Shown here in pieces: positions 10,420-18,384 of a stretch of DNA of 55,275 bases. Position numbers and translations under genes: made by a program. The number at the start of each line of letters is the position of its first letter. Position 1 is the stretch's first letter. The DNA is taken from positions 1 to 55,275 of the forward strand of contig JBEBJA010000098.1 of assembly GCA_040080145.1 (NCBI GenBank), written 5' to 3'. Source of the stretch: JANXVY01 sp040080145. Its GTDB lineage: Bacteria > Pseudomonadota > Alphaproteobacteria > Rhizobiales > Hyphomicrobiaceae. Under the pieces are notes generated by a model. That model was given only the letters and a program-made list of their open reading frames with translations, had not been told where the DNA came from and searched no databases.

Positions 10420-13125
10420 CTACGCAGCAGCGCCAACCAGCACCTTATGGCGCCCTTGAGCATCCGGCGGGCCAATCACTCCATCAGCCTCAAGGCGTTG
10501 AAGGAAAGCAGCTGCCCATTTGGGTTGGATGCTCAAGCGGCGTTGCAGGTGGCCAAGCGAGGCTTGGCCGTCACGAACGACGGTCGCCACGGCACGGTCG
10601 TAAAGCGCGTCTTGGCTTGCGGGGGCAAGCGAGGTGCGACCCGTTGCGGGATCGGGCACATAGGTGCGGGTCCGCTGCGTGACGGCGCTTTCGCTTCCGG
10701 TCATCCCTTCAACATAGCGCGGCGCGCCCTGTTCGCGCAGGCAGGATGCAACCGCGTTGATCTCTTCGTTCGACACGTAAGGTCCGTGGACACGCTGGAG
10801 TTGCCCGGTGCCATTGGCGTAGAGCATATCGCCGGAACCAAGGAGCTGTTCGGCTCCGTCGCCGCCGGTTATGGCGCGGCTGTCGAGTTTGCTTGCTGAC
10901 TTGTAGCTGATGCGCGCGGTCAGGCTAGATTTCAGCCCTGGCGTCACGATATCGGACGAGGGGCGCTCAGTCGCCATGATCAGGTGAATGCCGGCGGCTT
11001 TGGCAGCGTCCGCCAACCGCTTGACCGCGCCTTCGATTTCGTTGCCGGCGACCGCCATCAGATCGGCGAATTCGTCCATCACTATGATGATGTAAGGCAT
11101 CGGCTCGAGGTTCATTTCCTCTTGCACGTAGGTCGCCTTGCCGGTCTTGTCGAACCCGGTCTGGACGGTACGCGCGAGCCGTTCTCCGCGCTTCTTGGCA
11201 TTGCGGACGCGGTTGTTGAACACATCAATGTTGCGCACGCCGAGCGCTGCCATGCGCTTGTAGCGTTCTTCCATCTCGGTAACGCACCACGACAGTGCCG
11301 TGATCGCCTTATGGGGATCGGTGACGACGGGCGTCAAAAGATGCGGAATGCCGTTGTATGCCGCCAGATCGAGCATCTTCGGGTCGATCATCAGGAAGCG
11401 GCACTCGTCTGGGCCGTGTTTATACAGCAGCGACAGGATCATGGCGTTGATGCCAACGGATTTGCCAGTGCCGTTCGCGCCGGCCACCAGCATATGGGGA
11501 ATGCGAGCGAGATCGGCGACGATGGGGCGGCCTTCGACGTTGCGGCCCAGCGCCACCGGCAGCACATCCATGGTCGAGCGGTAAACGTCGGCGTCCAGTA
11601 CGTCACGCAACATCACAGGTTCGCGGATCTGGTTGGGCAACTCGACAGCGAGCGCGGTGCGGCCCTGGATTGCGGCGATGCGGACCGATGGAACGCTCAT
11701 GCCGCGGGCGATGTCATCGGCCAGCGAGATCACGCGGGCCGGATTGGTGCCGCGCGCGGGTTCGAGTTCGTAGATCGTCACAACGGGACCGGGCACGATG
11801 TCACGGATTTCGCCGACGACGCCGAAGTCGGCGAGCACATCTTCGAGCAGGCGGGCGTTTCCGCGCAGCATGCTTTCAGTGTAGTTTGGCTTGACGCGCG
11901 AGCTTGCGGAACGCTCCAGCAGGTTCAATGACGGACGCTTGTAGGACGGCGTCTTTGCGAGCGCAGTTGTGCGGACGGTCTGAGACGTGGACGGTGGCAG
12001 CACTTGGTAGGCCGGCTGTTCGGGTGCACCATATGGGTCGCCAGCGTGCGAAGCCCGGCGGCCTTCCGTAGTGAAGGCGTCGTTGAGACTGTCGCGCATG
12101 GTATGCGGCACGTTGGCGTGTGCGGCGGGCATCACCAGCGTGTGCGGGGCGTCGTCGCCCGGCTTTGGCGCGAACCGCTCCGCGATCATGCGGCTTGCGG
12201 TTTGGGTGTAGGCCTCAAATTCAGGATCGGCGGGTTCGTCGTTTGGAAGCTCTTCGAACGCGGCGTAGGGGCCGTAGCGGTCCTTCTGGCGGGGTCCGAC
12301 CGTCGTGACCTGCCCTGCGGAACGGCTTGTTACCGGCGCTACGTGCGCGGTCACGGGACGCGCGGTCAGCACGGGTTCGACACGCTGCGTGGATGCGGCG
12401 GGTGCAGAGCGCGACGTGTGGCGGATCGTTTTGTCAGCGCCGCTGCGTTTGCGGGTCGCGCCGAGGCTGACAATTGCGCACCATAGTCCCAACGCCAGCA
12501 GGAGCAGGCCAGCGGCAGGGCGGCCGAATTCAGGGTGAGCGGCAGCAAACGGGCCGGTGACGACGCGGAACACGGCATCTCCGGCGATGCCGCCAAGACC
12601 TGCATGAAGCGGCCATTGCGATGGAGCGGGCCAAGCGGATGCCGCTGCGGCCAGCATCATGACGGTTGCAAGGTAGGTCGCGAACCGGCGGCCGAACTTC
12701 GGCACCGTTTCCTTTTTGAGCAAGGCGAGCGCCCAGAACATGGGGCCGAGCAGCAGGGCAAGTGCTGCGATGCCGAACGTCTGCATGATGACGTCAGCAC
12801 CCATCGCGCCCGGCAGGCCAAGCCAATTGCGAGCGCCATGCGAGGTCGTATGCGACAGGCTTGGGTCTTGGATCGACCAGGATACGAGGCTCAGCCAGGT
12901 AAGTGCGAGTATGGCGAGCAGCATCAGACCACAGACCATGCGGATATTGTCGCGCAGGCGGTTCGCCATGGCGTTCGGCATGAGGGGGCGTCCGCCAATC
13001 GTGCGCGGCACCTCCTGGAACTCATAGGGCTTTCTCGACGCCATACGCACTGCACTCGGACTGATACCCAGCGCGTGACGCTCAGCCCATTTCAGAGCTC
13101 GATCATGCGCTTTTGCTTTTCGCAT
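10420..13125 (-). CDS. ftsK: DNA translocase FtsK
   Basis: The 901-residue protein pumps chromosomal DNA through the closing septum and activates XerCD dimer resolution at dif. The N-terminal membrane domain with four hydrophobic segments spans about residues 60-225. A Pro/Ala/Thr linker follows to about 390. The motor has its alpha domain at about 420-530, Walker A GANGTGKS at 549-556 and Walker B YIIIVMDEFADLM. The winged-helix gamma domain that reads KOPS sites occupies the last 65 residues. The Walker A has Asn-Gly-Thr where many homologues have Thr-Gly-Ser. The first ATG overlaps the aminotransferase gene by 23 nt; an internal ATG at 13044 is an alternative start. Confidence 0.94.
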   Translation of the reverse strand: MRKAKAHDRALKWAERHALGISPSAVRMASRKPYEFQEVPRTIGGRPLMPNAMANRLRDNIRMVCGLMLLAILALTWLSLVSWSIQDPSLSHTTSHGARNWLGLPGAMGADVIMQTFGIAALALLLGPMFWALALLKKETVPKFGRRFATYLATVMMLAAAASAWPAPSQWPLHAGLGGIAGDAVFRVVTGPFAAAHPEFGRPAAGLLLLALGLWCAIVSLGATRKRSGADKTIRHTSRSAPAASTQRVEPVLTARPVTAHVAPVTSRSAGQVTTVGPRQKDRYGPYAAFEELPNDEPADPEFEAYTQTASRMIAERFAPKPGDDAPHTLVMPAAHANVPHTMRDSLNDAFTTEGRRASHAGDPYGAPEQPAYQVLPPSTSQTVRTTALAKTPSYKRPSLNLLERSASSRVKPNYTESMLRGNARLLEDVLADFGVVGEIRDIVPGPVVTIYELEPARGTNPARVISLADDIARGMSVPSVRIAAIQGRTALAVELPNQIREPVMLRDVLDADVYRSTMDVLPVALGRNVEGRPIVADLARIPHMLVAGANGTGKSVGINAMILSLLYKHGPDECRFLMIDPKMLDLAAYNGIPHLLTPVVTDPHKAITALSWCVTEMEERYKRMAALGVRNIDVFNNRVRNAKKRGERLARTVQTGFDKTGKATYVQEEMNLEPMPYIIIVMDEFADLMAVAGNEIEGAVKRLADAAKAAGIHLIMATERPSSDIVTPGLKSSLTARISYKSASKLDSRAITGGDGAEQLLGSGDMLYANGTGQLQRVHGPYVSNEEINAVASCLREQGAPRYVEGMTGSESAVTQRTRTYVPDPATGRTSLAPASQDALYDRAVATVVRDGQASLGHLQRRLSIQPKWAAAFLQRLEADGVIGPPDAQGRHKVLVGAAA

Positions 13126-14365
13126 CCGCTGCGGCAGTCAGTACCGCCGGATCGCAGATGCGCTCGAATGCGACCTGTAACGTGGGCAGATCCTGGACGA
13201 GTGCGACCCGGACGTAGTCTTCGCCCGGATTGATCCCGTCCTTCGCCGTCTGCGCCAGGAAGCATCCAGGCAGCACTCTGACACCTGAATGTTTCCATAG
13301 GGTTACCGTCGCGTTTCGACCGCCGCCCAATTGCGCCATATCGAGCCAGAGGAAGAATCCGCCGGCAGGCCTGACGTAGCCAAATTTTCCGGCAAGCATC
13401 TGATCGCACAGGTCGAATTTGGCGCGGTAGGCCTGCCGGTTGGCGCTCGCGTGCTGTTCCTCCGCCCAGACGGCAGCGGATGCATGTTGCGTTGGGCCGG
13501 GCACCTGCGGGGCAATCGAATTTCGAATTTCGGCGAGGCTGTCGAGGAAAGTTGCATCTCCCGCGCAGAATCCGGACCGCAAGCCCGGCAAGTTCGAGCG
13601 CTTCGACAGGGAATTGAATACCACGAGATTGGCGAACCGCTCCGGCGTCGTGATCGCGACTTCCAGCCCGCCCGTTGGTGGCTCGTTCGAATAGATTTCC
13701 GAGTAGCACTCGTCGAAAAAAAGCATAAAATCATGCTTGCGGGCCATTGCTAGCGCCCGTTCGATATAGGCGCGCGAGGCGACCGCACCCTGCGGGTTGG
13801 CGGGCGAGCACACATAGAATGCGATGGTGCGGTCGAGCAGTGCCGTGTCATTTGCAATCGCGTCGAGGTCCGGCAGGTGGCCGGTTTCCTTGGTCGCATT
13901 GAGGTAGACCGGTTCCGCATTCACCGCCAGCGCGGCCCCGATGTAGGCTTGGTAGTACGGGTTGCACAGCAGCACGGCGGGGCGGACGCCAGCGGGAAGC
14001 TGCTTGCGGCCAGCAGCGGGCAGGCAGGCCGTGAACAGACCTTCGCGCGAGCCGTTCGTCGGGATGATTTCGGTCGCCGCATTGATGGGGCTTGGCAGGC
14101 GATAGCGGCGAGCAAGGAAGTCCGCAATCGCCTGCCGCAGTTCATCCGAGCCCCGGATCGGCGGGTATTTAGCGTACAGCGCTTCGGCTTCGCGCAGCTT
14201 TTCGACGATGAAACTAGGCATCGTCTCGCGCGGTTCGCCCAGCGTCAGGTCAATCGGCGGCGTCTTGCCGGGCGCAATGTCATCCAGCAACCGCCGCAAC
14301 TGCGTGAACGGCGACAGGATCGCGCCAGACGTCAATGCTGCTAGGCCAGCGTGTGTGTGTTCCAT
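13103..14365 (-). CDS. PLP-dependent class I/II aminotransferase, DapC-like
   Basis: The 420-residue enzyme has the full fold-type I aminotransferase pattern: substrate-side segment DLTLGEPRE, YPPIRGSDELRQAIADFL, CNPYYQAY, YVCSPANPQGAV, FDECYSEIY and the pyridoxal-phosphate lysine in FNSLSKRSNLPGLRSGF. The sequence most resembles alphaproteobacterial enzymes annotated as N-succinyldiaminopimelate aminotransferase, which would place it in lysine and cell-wall precursor synthesis, but substrate cannot be read from sequence. It overlaps ftsK on the same strand, so the two are probably cotranscribed. Confidence 0.85.
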   Translation of the reverse strand: MEHTHAGLAALTSGAILSPFTQLRRLLDDIAPGKTPPIDLTLGEPRETMPSFIVEKLREAEALYAKYPPIRGSDELRQAIADFLARRYRLPSPINAATEIIPTNGSREGLFTACLPAAGRKQLPAGVRPAVLLCNPYYQAYIGAALAVNAEPVYLNATKETGHLPDLDAIANDTALLDRTIAFYVCSPANPQGAVASRAYIERALAMARKHDFMLFFDECYSEIYSNEPPTGGLEVAITTPERFANLVVFNSLSKRSNLPGLRSGFCAGDATFLDSLAEIRNSIAPQVPGPTQHASAAVWAEEQHASANRQAYRAKFDLCDQMLAGKFGYVRPAGGFFLWLDMAQLGGGRNATVTLWKHSGVRVLPGCFLAQTAKDGINPGEDYVRVALVQDLPTLQVAFERICDPAVLTAAADAKSKSA

Positions 14366-14400
14366 GGGCGCAGGGCATAGCGCATCGAGGGAAGTGAAGG

Positions 14401-14421
14401 CCAGGGGTCTTGGACCCCTGG
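14401..14421. repeat. Palindromic hairpin of the stem-plus-ACCCC family
   Basis: Perfect 9-bp stem CCAGGGGTC with loop TTG, followed directly by ACCCCGGA. The same layout, a perfect stem then ACCCCGGA, occurs at 16413-16438, and a larger stem followed by ACCCCC occurs at 19183-19234. It lies in the gap upstream of the aminotransferase. No T-tract follows on either strand, so it is not an obvious terminator. Confidence 0.7.
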
Positions 14422-14571
14422 ACCCCGGATTATTTCGTTACGGGGCTGTCATTCAGTGGCAGCCCTCCCGTTATCATCGCCCGGACCTGTTCCGGCGACC
14501 CATCCACCCGCTCATTCGAACGCAAAGTGCGGGCCTTGCATGCGATGCGCATCGGGGAGCATGATAAAGCG

Positions 14572-15003
14572 ATGACAAGCATGGAACCTCACGTCTCTAT
14601 TCTCACGCTCGGCGTCGATGATCTGGAACGCGCCGTGGTGTTCTATCGAGATGGTCTTGGCTTTAGCACGAAGGGCATCATTGGTACCGCGTTTGAGAAT
14701 GGGGCTGTTGCCTTCTTCAATCTTAGGTCCGGTTTGAAGCTGGCCTTGTGGCCGCGCAAGAGCTTGGCGGCCGACGCTGGCCTGCCTCTCCAATCATCAA
14801 GCAGCACGGAGTTTTCCCTCGGCCACAATGTTTCTTCACCGCATGACGTCGACTCAGTCATGCGGCAGGCGCAGCTGGCGGGCGCCAAGATAGTCAAACC
14901 TGCCCAGCCAACATTTTACGGCGGTTATGCTGGCTACTTCCAAGATCCGGACGGCCATTTGTGGGAGATTGCCTTTAACCCAGGTTTCGAGACGCTGGCG
15001 TGA
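14572..15003 (+). CDS. VOC (glyoxalase/bleomycin-resistance fold) family protein
   Basis: The 143-residue product has the typical opening of a vicinal-oxygen-chelate domain, VSILTLGVDDLERAVVFYRD, and the closing YFQDPDGHLWEIAFNP. Two beta-alpha-beta-beta-beta modules fit the length. Such proteins bind a divalent metal and act on varied small substrates; the substrate is not recognisable. The ATG at 14572 follows a GGGGAG motif; a second ATG at 14581 is equally possible. It is a single plus-strand gene between two minus-strand genes. Confidence 0.85.
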   Translation: MTSMEPHVSILTLGVDDLERAVVFYRDGLGFSTKGIIGTAFENGAVAFFNLRSGLKLALWPRKSLAADAGLPLQSSSSTEFSLGHNVSSPHDVDSVMRQAQLAGAKIVKPAQPTFYGGYAGYFQDPDGHLWEIAFNPGFETLA

Positions 15004-15086
15004 GTGGTTGCGGTACATCATGCCGCCCTGGGTCAAGAGCCATAACCGCCGCCGGCTCATTTTGCCTCTCCCGCGTGAAGCGGTTG

Positions 15087-15536
15087 TTAACGCCCCCTTT
15101 TCACCGCCTGCACCGCGTTCTCCAGCGCTTCCAGAAACCGTGAGCGATCTCTTGGCGTGAAGGCTGGATTAAACCCGCGGCTTTCGCCGGTTTCGCGGAG
15201 GTGGCTTTGGAGGTCGCGCATGGCAAGCGCCATGCCGATGGAGCCGTTATCGAACGGTTTGCCGGTGGGGCCGATGGCTTTGGCGCCTGCCTTCAGGCAG
15301 CGCGCGGCAAGCGGGATGTCGGCGGTGATGGCGATGTCGCCGGGCTGGATGCGTTCGGCGATCCAGTCGTCGGCGATGTCGGGGCCTTCGGTGACGACGA
15401 CACGACGGACCAGCGGGCTTTCGGGCAAGCGCATCCAGCTGTTGGAGACGTAGTGCGTGACAAGCTGGTGGCGCGCCGCCACGCGGAGAACCTCCTCCTT
15501 CACCGGGCAGGCGTCTGCATCGACGTAGAGTTCCAT
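15087..15536 (-). CDS. YaiI/YqxD family (UPF0178, DUF188) protein
   Basis: The 149-residue protein carries the family signature at its start (MELYVDADACPVKEEVLRVA) and the conserved GDIAITADIPLAARCL and PTGKPFDNGSIG blocks. The fold is related to PIN/NYN nucleases, with conserved aspartates in DADACP and TADIPLA, but no activity is established. Length is normal. It follows hisF on the same strand; a strong hairpin lies between them. Confidence 0.93.
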   Translation of the reverse strand: MELYVDADACPVKEEVLRVAARHQLVTHYVSNSWMRLPESPLVRRVVVTEGPDIADDWIAERIQPGDIAITADIPLAARCLKAGAKAIGPTGKPFDNGSIGMALAMRDLQSHLRETGESRGFNPAFTPRDRSRFLEALENAVQAVKRGR

Positions 15537-15549
15537 GCTGGTTCCTTTT

Positions 15550-15578
15550 CCCTCTCCCCGTCCTATACGGGGAGAGGG
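15550..15578. repeat. CCCTCTCCCC-type inverted repeat
   Basis: A perfect 12-bp stem (CCCTCTCCCCGT with ACGGGGAGAGGG) encloses five bases. It lies between hisF and the YaiI-family gene. Similar CCCTCTCCCC stems occur inside the element at 52328-52499. It could attenuate read-through from hisF, but there is no T-tract in the direction of transcription, so repeat DNA is the safer call. Confidence 0.7.
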
Positions 15579-15584
15579 GGAAGA

Positions 15585-16361
15585 TCACCGGTCCATTCGA
15601 ACGGGGATACCCGCTTGCGCCATGGCTTGTTTGGCTTGGCCGATGGTGTAGGTGCCGAAGTGGAAGATGCTTGCAGCGAGCACGGCGCTGGCGTGGCCGT
15701 CGCGGACGCCGGCCACGAGGTGATCGAGCGTGCCGACGCCGCCCGACGCGATGACCGGGATCGTCACCGCGTCGGCGATGGAACGGGTCAAGGCGATGTC
15801 GAAGCCGGACTTGGTGCCATCCTTGTCCATCGAGGTCAGCAGGATTTCGCCCGCCCCCAAGCTCGCGACTTCGCAGGCAAAGCTGACGGCGTCGATGCCT
15901 GTCGGTTTGCGGCCGCCATGGGTGAAGATTTCCCAGCGATCACGTGCCCCTGGCAGGGAGACTTTCTTGGCATCAATCGCGACCACAACACACTGCGCGC
16001 CAAACTTCTCGGCGGCTTCGCGGACGAACGCGCGGCGGTTGACGGCGGCGGAGTTGATCGAGACCTTGTCGGCACCGGCTTCCAGCAGCTTGCGGATATC
16101 CTCGACGACGCGGACGCCGCCGCCCACCGTCAGCGGCATGAAGCAGCGCTCCGCCGTCTGTTCGACGATGTGGAAGATCGTGTCGCGGTTTTCGTGCGTC
16201 GCGGTGATGTCGAGGAAGCAGAGTTCATCGGCACCGGCGGCGTCATAGGCGGCGGCTGCCTCGACGGGATCGCCTGCGTCGATGAGATCGGCGAAGTTGA
16301 TCCCCTTCACAACGCGGCCATCCTTCACGTCCAGGCAGGGAATGATGCGGGTTTTGAGCAT
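15585..16361 (-). CDS. hisF: Imidazole glycerol phosphate synthase cyclase subunit HisF
   Basis: The 258-residue TIM-barrel subunit uses ammonia from HisH to convert PRFAR into imidazole glycerol phosphate and AICAR. It begins MLKTRIIPCLDVKDGRVVKG, whose aspartate in CLDV is catalytic, and has the second catalytic aspartate in LLTSMDKDGT and phosphate-binding segments VGGGV and IASGGVG. The ATG at 16361 gives the standard length; the open frame continues upstream through the gap but without resemblance. The usual followers hisE and hisI are not next to it here. Confidence 0.97.
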   Translation of the reverse strand: MLKTRIIPCLDVKDGRVVKGINFADLIDAGDPVEAAAAYDAAGADELCFLDITATHENRDTIFHIVEQTAERCFMPLTVGGGVRVVEDIRKLLEAGADKVSINSAAVNRRAFVREAAEKFGAQCVVVAIDAKKVSLPGARDRWEIFTHGGRKPTGIDAVSFACEVASLGAGEILLTSMDKDGTKSGFDIALTRSIADAVTIPVIASGGVGTLDHLVAGVRDGHASAVLAASIFHFGTYTIGQAKQAMAQAGIPVRMDR

Positions 16362-16412
16362 GGCAACAGCGTTAGCGCGACGCGCGTTAGACGGCGAGTG
16401 AAAAGTGACGGC

Positions 16413-16430
16413 AAGGGGACTCGTCCCCTT
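16413..16430. repeat. Palindromic hairpin of the stem-plus-ACCCC family
   Basis: Perfect 8-bp stem AAGGGGAC with loop TC between hisA and hisF, followed by GACCCCGGA. It shares the layout of the hairpin at 14401-14421. It sits within the minus-strand his transcript and may lower or separate expression of hisF from hisA. Confidence 0.65.
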
Positions 16431-16447
16431 GACCCCGGACTTTTGGG

Positions 16448-17176
16448 TCAGGCACGGGCCAGCAGGTCGAGCGCAGCTTTGGGGTCGATGCGGCCATCGT
16501 AGAGGGCGCGGCCGGAGATGGCGCCTTCGAGCATGGCGTATTCCGGTTTGATCAGGGCTTTGATGTCTTCCATCGAGGCGAGGCCTCCTGAGGCGATAAC
16601 CGGGATTTTGGTCGAGCGGGCGAGGTCTGCGGTGGAGGCGAGATTTAGCCCTGCGAGGATGCCGTCGCGGTCGATGTCGGTGTAGATGATCGCCGAAACG
16701 CCGGCGTCTTCGAAGCGGCGGGCGAGATCGATGGCGGTCAGCGTGCTGGTTTCGGCCCAACCTTCGACGGCGACTTTTCCTCCCTTGGCGTCGATGCCAA
16801 CCGCGACCCGGCCCGGGAACGCATTGCAGGCAGCTTTGACGAGAGCTGGATCGCGGACGGCGACGGTGCCGAGGATCACGCGGCGAAGGCCTCTGGCCAG
16901 CCAGTGTTCGATGGTTGCGAGGTCGCGGATGCCGCCGCCGAGCTGGGCCGGGATCGTGATCGCTTTCAGGATCGCTTCGACCGCTGTGCTGTTGACTGGC
17001 TTGCCCTCAAACGCGCCGTTTAAATCGACGATGTGGAGGTATTGGAAGCCCTGGCGTTCGAATATGAGTGCTTGCGCAGCCGGGTCGTCGTTGAACACGG
17101 TCGCTTGATCCATTTCGCCGAGCTTCAAGCGAACGCACTGGCCGTCTTTAAGGTCGATTGCGGGAAAAAGGATCAC
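16448..17176 (-). CDS. hisA: Phosphoribosylformimino-AICAR ribotide isomerase HisA
   Basis: The 242-residue TIM barrel isomerises ProFAR to PRFAR in histidine synthesis. The family start ILFPAIDLKDGQCVRLKLG carries the catalytic aspartate, QLGGGIRD binds phosphate, YTDIDRDGILAGLN holds the second catalytic aspartate, and VIASGGLAS is the second phosphate site. The start codon is GTG. It is followed by hisF after a short gap with a hairpin. Upstream, two plus-strand genes separate it from hisH, which breaks the common hisB-hisH-hisA-hisF order. Confidence 0.97.
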   Translation of the reverse strand: MILFPAIDLKDGQCVRLKLGEMDQATVFNDDPAAQALIFERQGFQYLHIVDLNGAFEGKPVNSTAVEAILKAITIPAQLGGGIRDLATIEHWLARGLRRVILGTVAVRDPALVKAACNAFPGRVAVGIDAKGGKVAVEGWAETSTLTAIDLARRFEDAGVSAIIYTDIDRDGILAGLNLASTADLARSTKIPVIASGGLASMEDIKALIKPEYAMLEGAISGRALYDGRIDPKAALDLLARA

Positions 17177-17311
17177 GGTGAGCTTTCACGGTTGAGCGGG
17201 GGCGCGTGCGTCCTTGACGGACAGAGCCAGATGAGAACAAAATGCGCACACGCCATCAGAATGCTATGATTTCGAGCGAAGAACTACGGGAGCCGTCAAG
17301 CGTCAACCCCC

Positions 17312-17641
17312 ATGTCCAATTCCGAGCCGCTCATGCCCGTGGTGTTCCTCGATTCGCCGCCCGCCAAAATCGCCCGCCGCCCTTTGACCGAGGCGGATGC
17401 CATCGACATCTGGGTTGCGCGCTGGCTGCGTGTGCCGCGCAAGGACTTGCTGGCCCGGTACGCCTGCGATCCGCGCCGCCTGTATGAAATCTGGGAGGGC
17501 ACGCACTTTCCCAGCAGCCGGGCAAAGGCGCTTGAACGGCTCGCGGTCAAGCATCCCTGGCTACTTGAACGGATCGACCCGGGCGCGCACCGCCGCATTG
17601 CAAAGACCCCTCACCCCGACCAGATGCGGCTATTCGACTGA
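17312..17641 (+). CDS. Small conserved-looking protein of unknown function
   Basis: A 109-residue soluble protein, rich in Arg and Leu. Its middle (ADAIDIWVARWLRVPRKDLL, then CDPRRLYEIWEG and FPSSRAKALERLAVKHP) predicts three to four helices and has the spacing of a small helical DNA-binding domain, but no named family was recognised. Codon use resembles the neighbours. It lies on the opposite strand within the histidine locus. A one-mismatch SOS-like motif (GAGC-N7-GAAC, 17222-17236) lies about 75 bases upstream. The end fragment HPDQMRLFD resembles a C-terminal clamp-binding QxxLF peptide, which is only suggestive. Confidence 0.7.
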   Translation: MSNSEPLMPVVFLDSPPAKIARRPLTEADAIDIWVARWLRVPRKDLLARYACDPRRLYEIWEGTHFPSSRAKALERLAVKHPWLLERIDPGAHRRIAKTPHPDQMRLFD

Positions 17642-17667
17642 TATTCTTAGGGCCTCACGCGCCAAGG

Positions 17668-17710
17668 GCGCTCCGGCGGGGCGGCGCTCGCGCCGGGTCG
17701 CCTTGCTCCC
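17668..17710. repeat. 43-bp dispersed repeat, copy 2
   Basis: Exact match over 43 bases to 7233-7275. It begins 27 bases after the stop codon of the upstream gene and is followed by a second small dyad (CCCGCCTGCGGCGGG). It lies in the gap before the SOS-box region of the next gene. Confidence 0.85.
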
Positions 17711-17850
17711 CTCCCGCCTGCGGCGGGCTTAGGCCATCGCGAGGTGTAAACTCATGATAGTTCGCGCGTTTGACGCAGCTGTTCTTGTTTGAGATTAAAA
17801 AGAGAACAAAACGCAATCATAGACTAGACTTCTGAAGCGACTCGTGCGAT

Positions 17851-17865
17851 GTTCTTGTTGTGTTC
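17851..17865 (+). promoter_or_regulatory. Perfect alphaproteobacterial SOS (LexA) box
   Basis: The sequence GTTC-TTGTTGT-GTTC matches the alphaproteobacterial LexA operator GTTC-N7-GTTC exactly. It is 111 bases upstream of the chosen start of the Cas2/SinR-like gene at 17977 and on its coding strand. This suggests induction by DNA damage, which sequence alone cannot prove. A related half site (GTTCTTG) lies about 70 bases further upstream. Confidence 0.6.
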
Positions 17866-17976
17866 AGAACTCAGGGAACTGGCCGTAAACCTTCCCGGAA
17901 GTTAACGACTCAAAAAAGCCGCGTGATGCGTATGTTCTGCCCCGATCAAAGCACGCCCCCAACCTGTGAGGCTCCC

Positions 17977-18351
17977 ATGCGCACCCTTCTCATCTCCTAC
18001 GATCTCGCCAAGCCCCACCGCAACAAGCACATCCTTGCGCAGGAAATCATGGGCCTCGGCACCCGTTGGGCGCGCCCTCTCGAGCAGACCTGGTATGTCT
18101 CCACCGAGCGCGATGAAATCGAAGTCGAGGCTAAGCTCGCTGCCCTGCTCGACGCCGACGATGGCATGCTGATCCAGGCGGTCAGTGAAGATGCCGTTTT
18201 GTCGAACGCGCAGATCCGCTGGTTCCGCCAGCGCCGCGCCGATATCGGCACCGCCGAGACCACCAACGTCATCGCCTTCCCGCTCGTGTCCGCGCCGCCT
18301 GCCCAGGCCGAGCTGCCGCTCGACGACATGAACGACAGCGCAGCGGCCTGA
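17977..18351 (+). CDS. Stand-alone Cas2/SinR-like ferredoxin-fold protein
   Basis: The 124-residue protein starts RTLLISYDLAKPHRNKHILA and continues with 'GTRWARPLEQTWYVSTERDEIEVEAKL', the beta-alpha-beta pattern of the Cas2/VapD/SinR group of small ferredoxin-like folds. The aspartate in SYDL sits where Cas2 nucleases keep theirs. After about residue 85 there is a low-complexity tail. There is no CRISPR array, cas1 or toxin partner in the window, so this is not part of a CRISPR system here; a nuclease or nucleic-acid-binding role is inference. GTGAGG lies six bases before the ATG. A perfect SOS box precedes it. Confidence 0.65.
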   Translation: MRTLLISYDLAKPHRNKHILAQEIMGLGTRWARPLEQTWYVSTERDEIEVEAKLAALLDADDGMLIQAVSEDAVLSNAQIRWFRQRRADIGTAETTNVIAFPLVSAPPAQAELPLDDMNDSAAA

Positions 18352-18384
18352 CTGGCTTGTTCGACTGGCGGCCGGGTTATCGAC

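Noticed and set aside
10984..11931. A 315-codon plus-strand frame inside ftsK
   Set aside because: His- and Asp-rich antisense translation of the conserved FtsK motor; not a gene.
15201..16502. A 433-codon plus-strand frame over hisF and the YaiI-family gene
   Set aside because: Antisense to two well-supported genes, with Gly/Asp/Ala-rich shadow composition.
17977..18351. Part of a CRISPR-Cas system because of the Cas2-like fold
   Set aside because: No repeat-spacer array, no cas1 or effector gene anywhere in the window; the fold is shared with unrelated small proteins.
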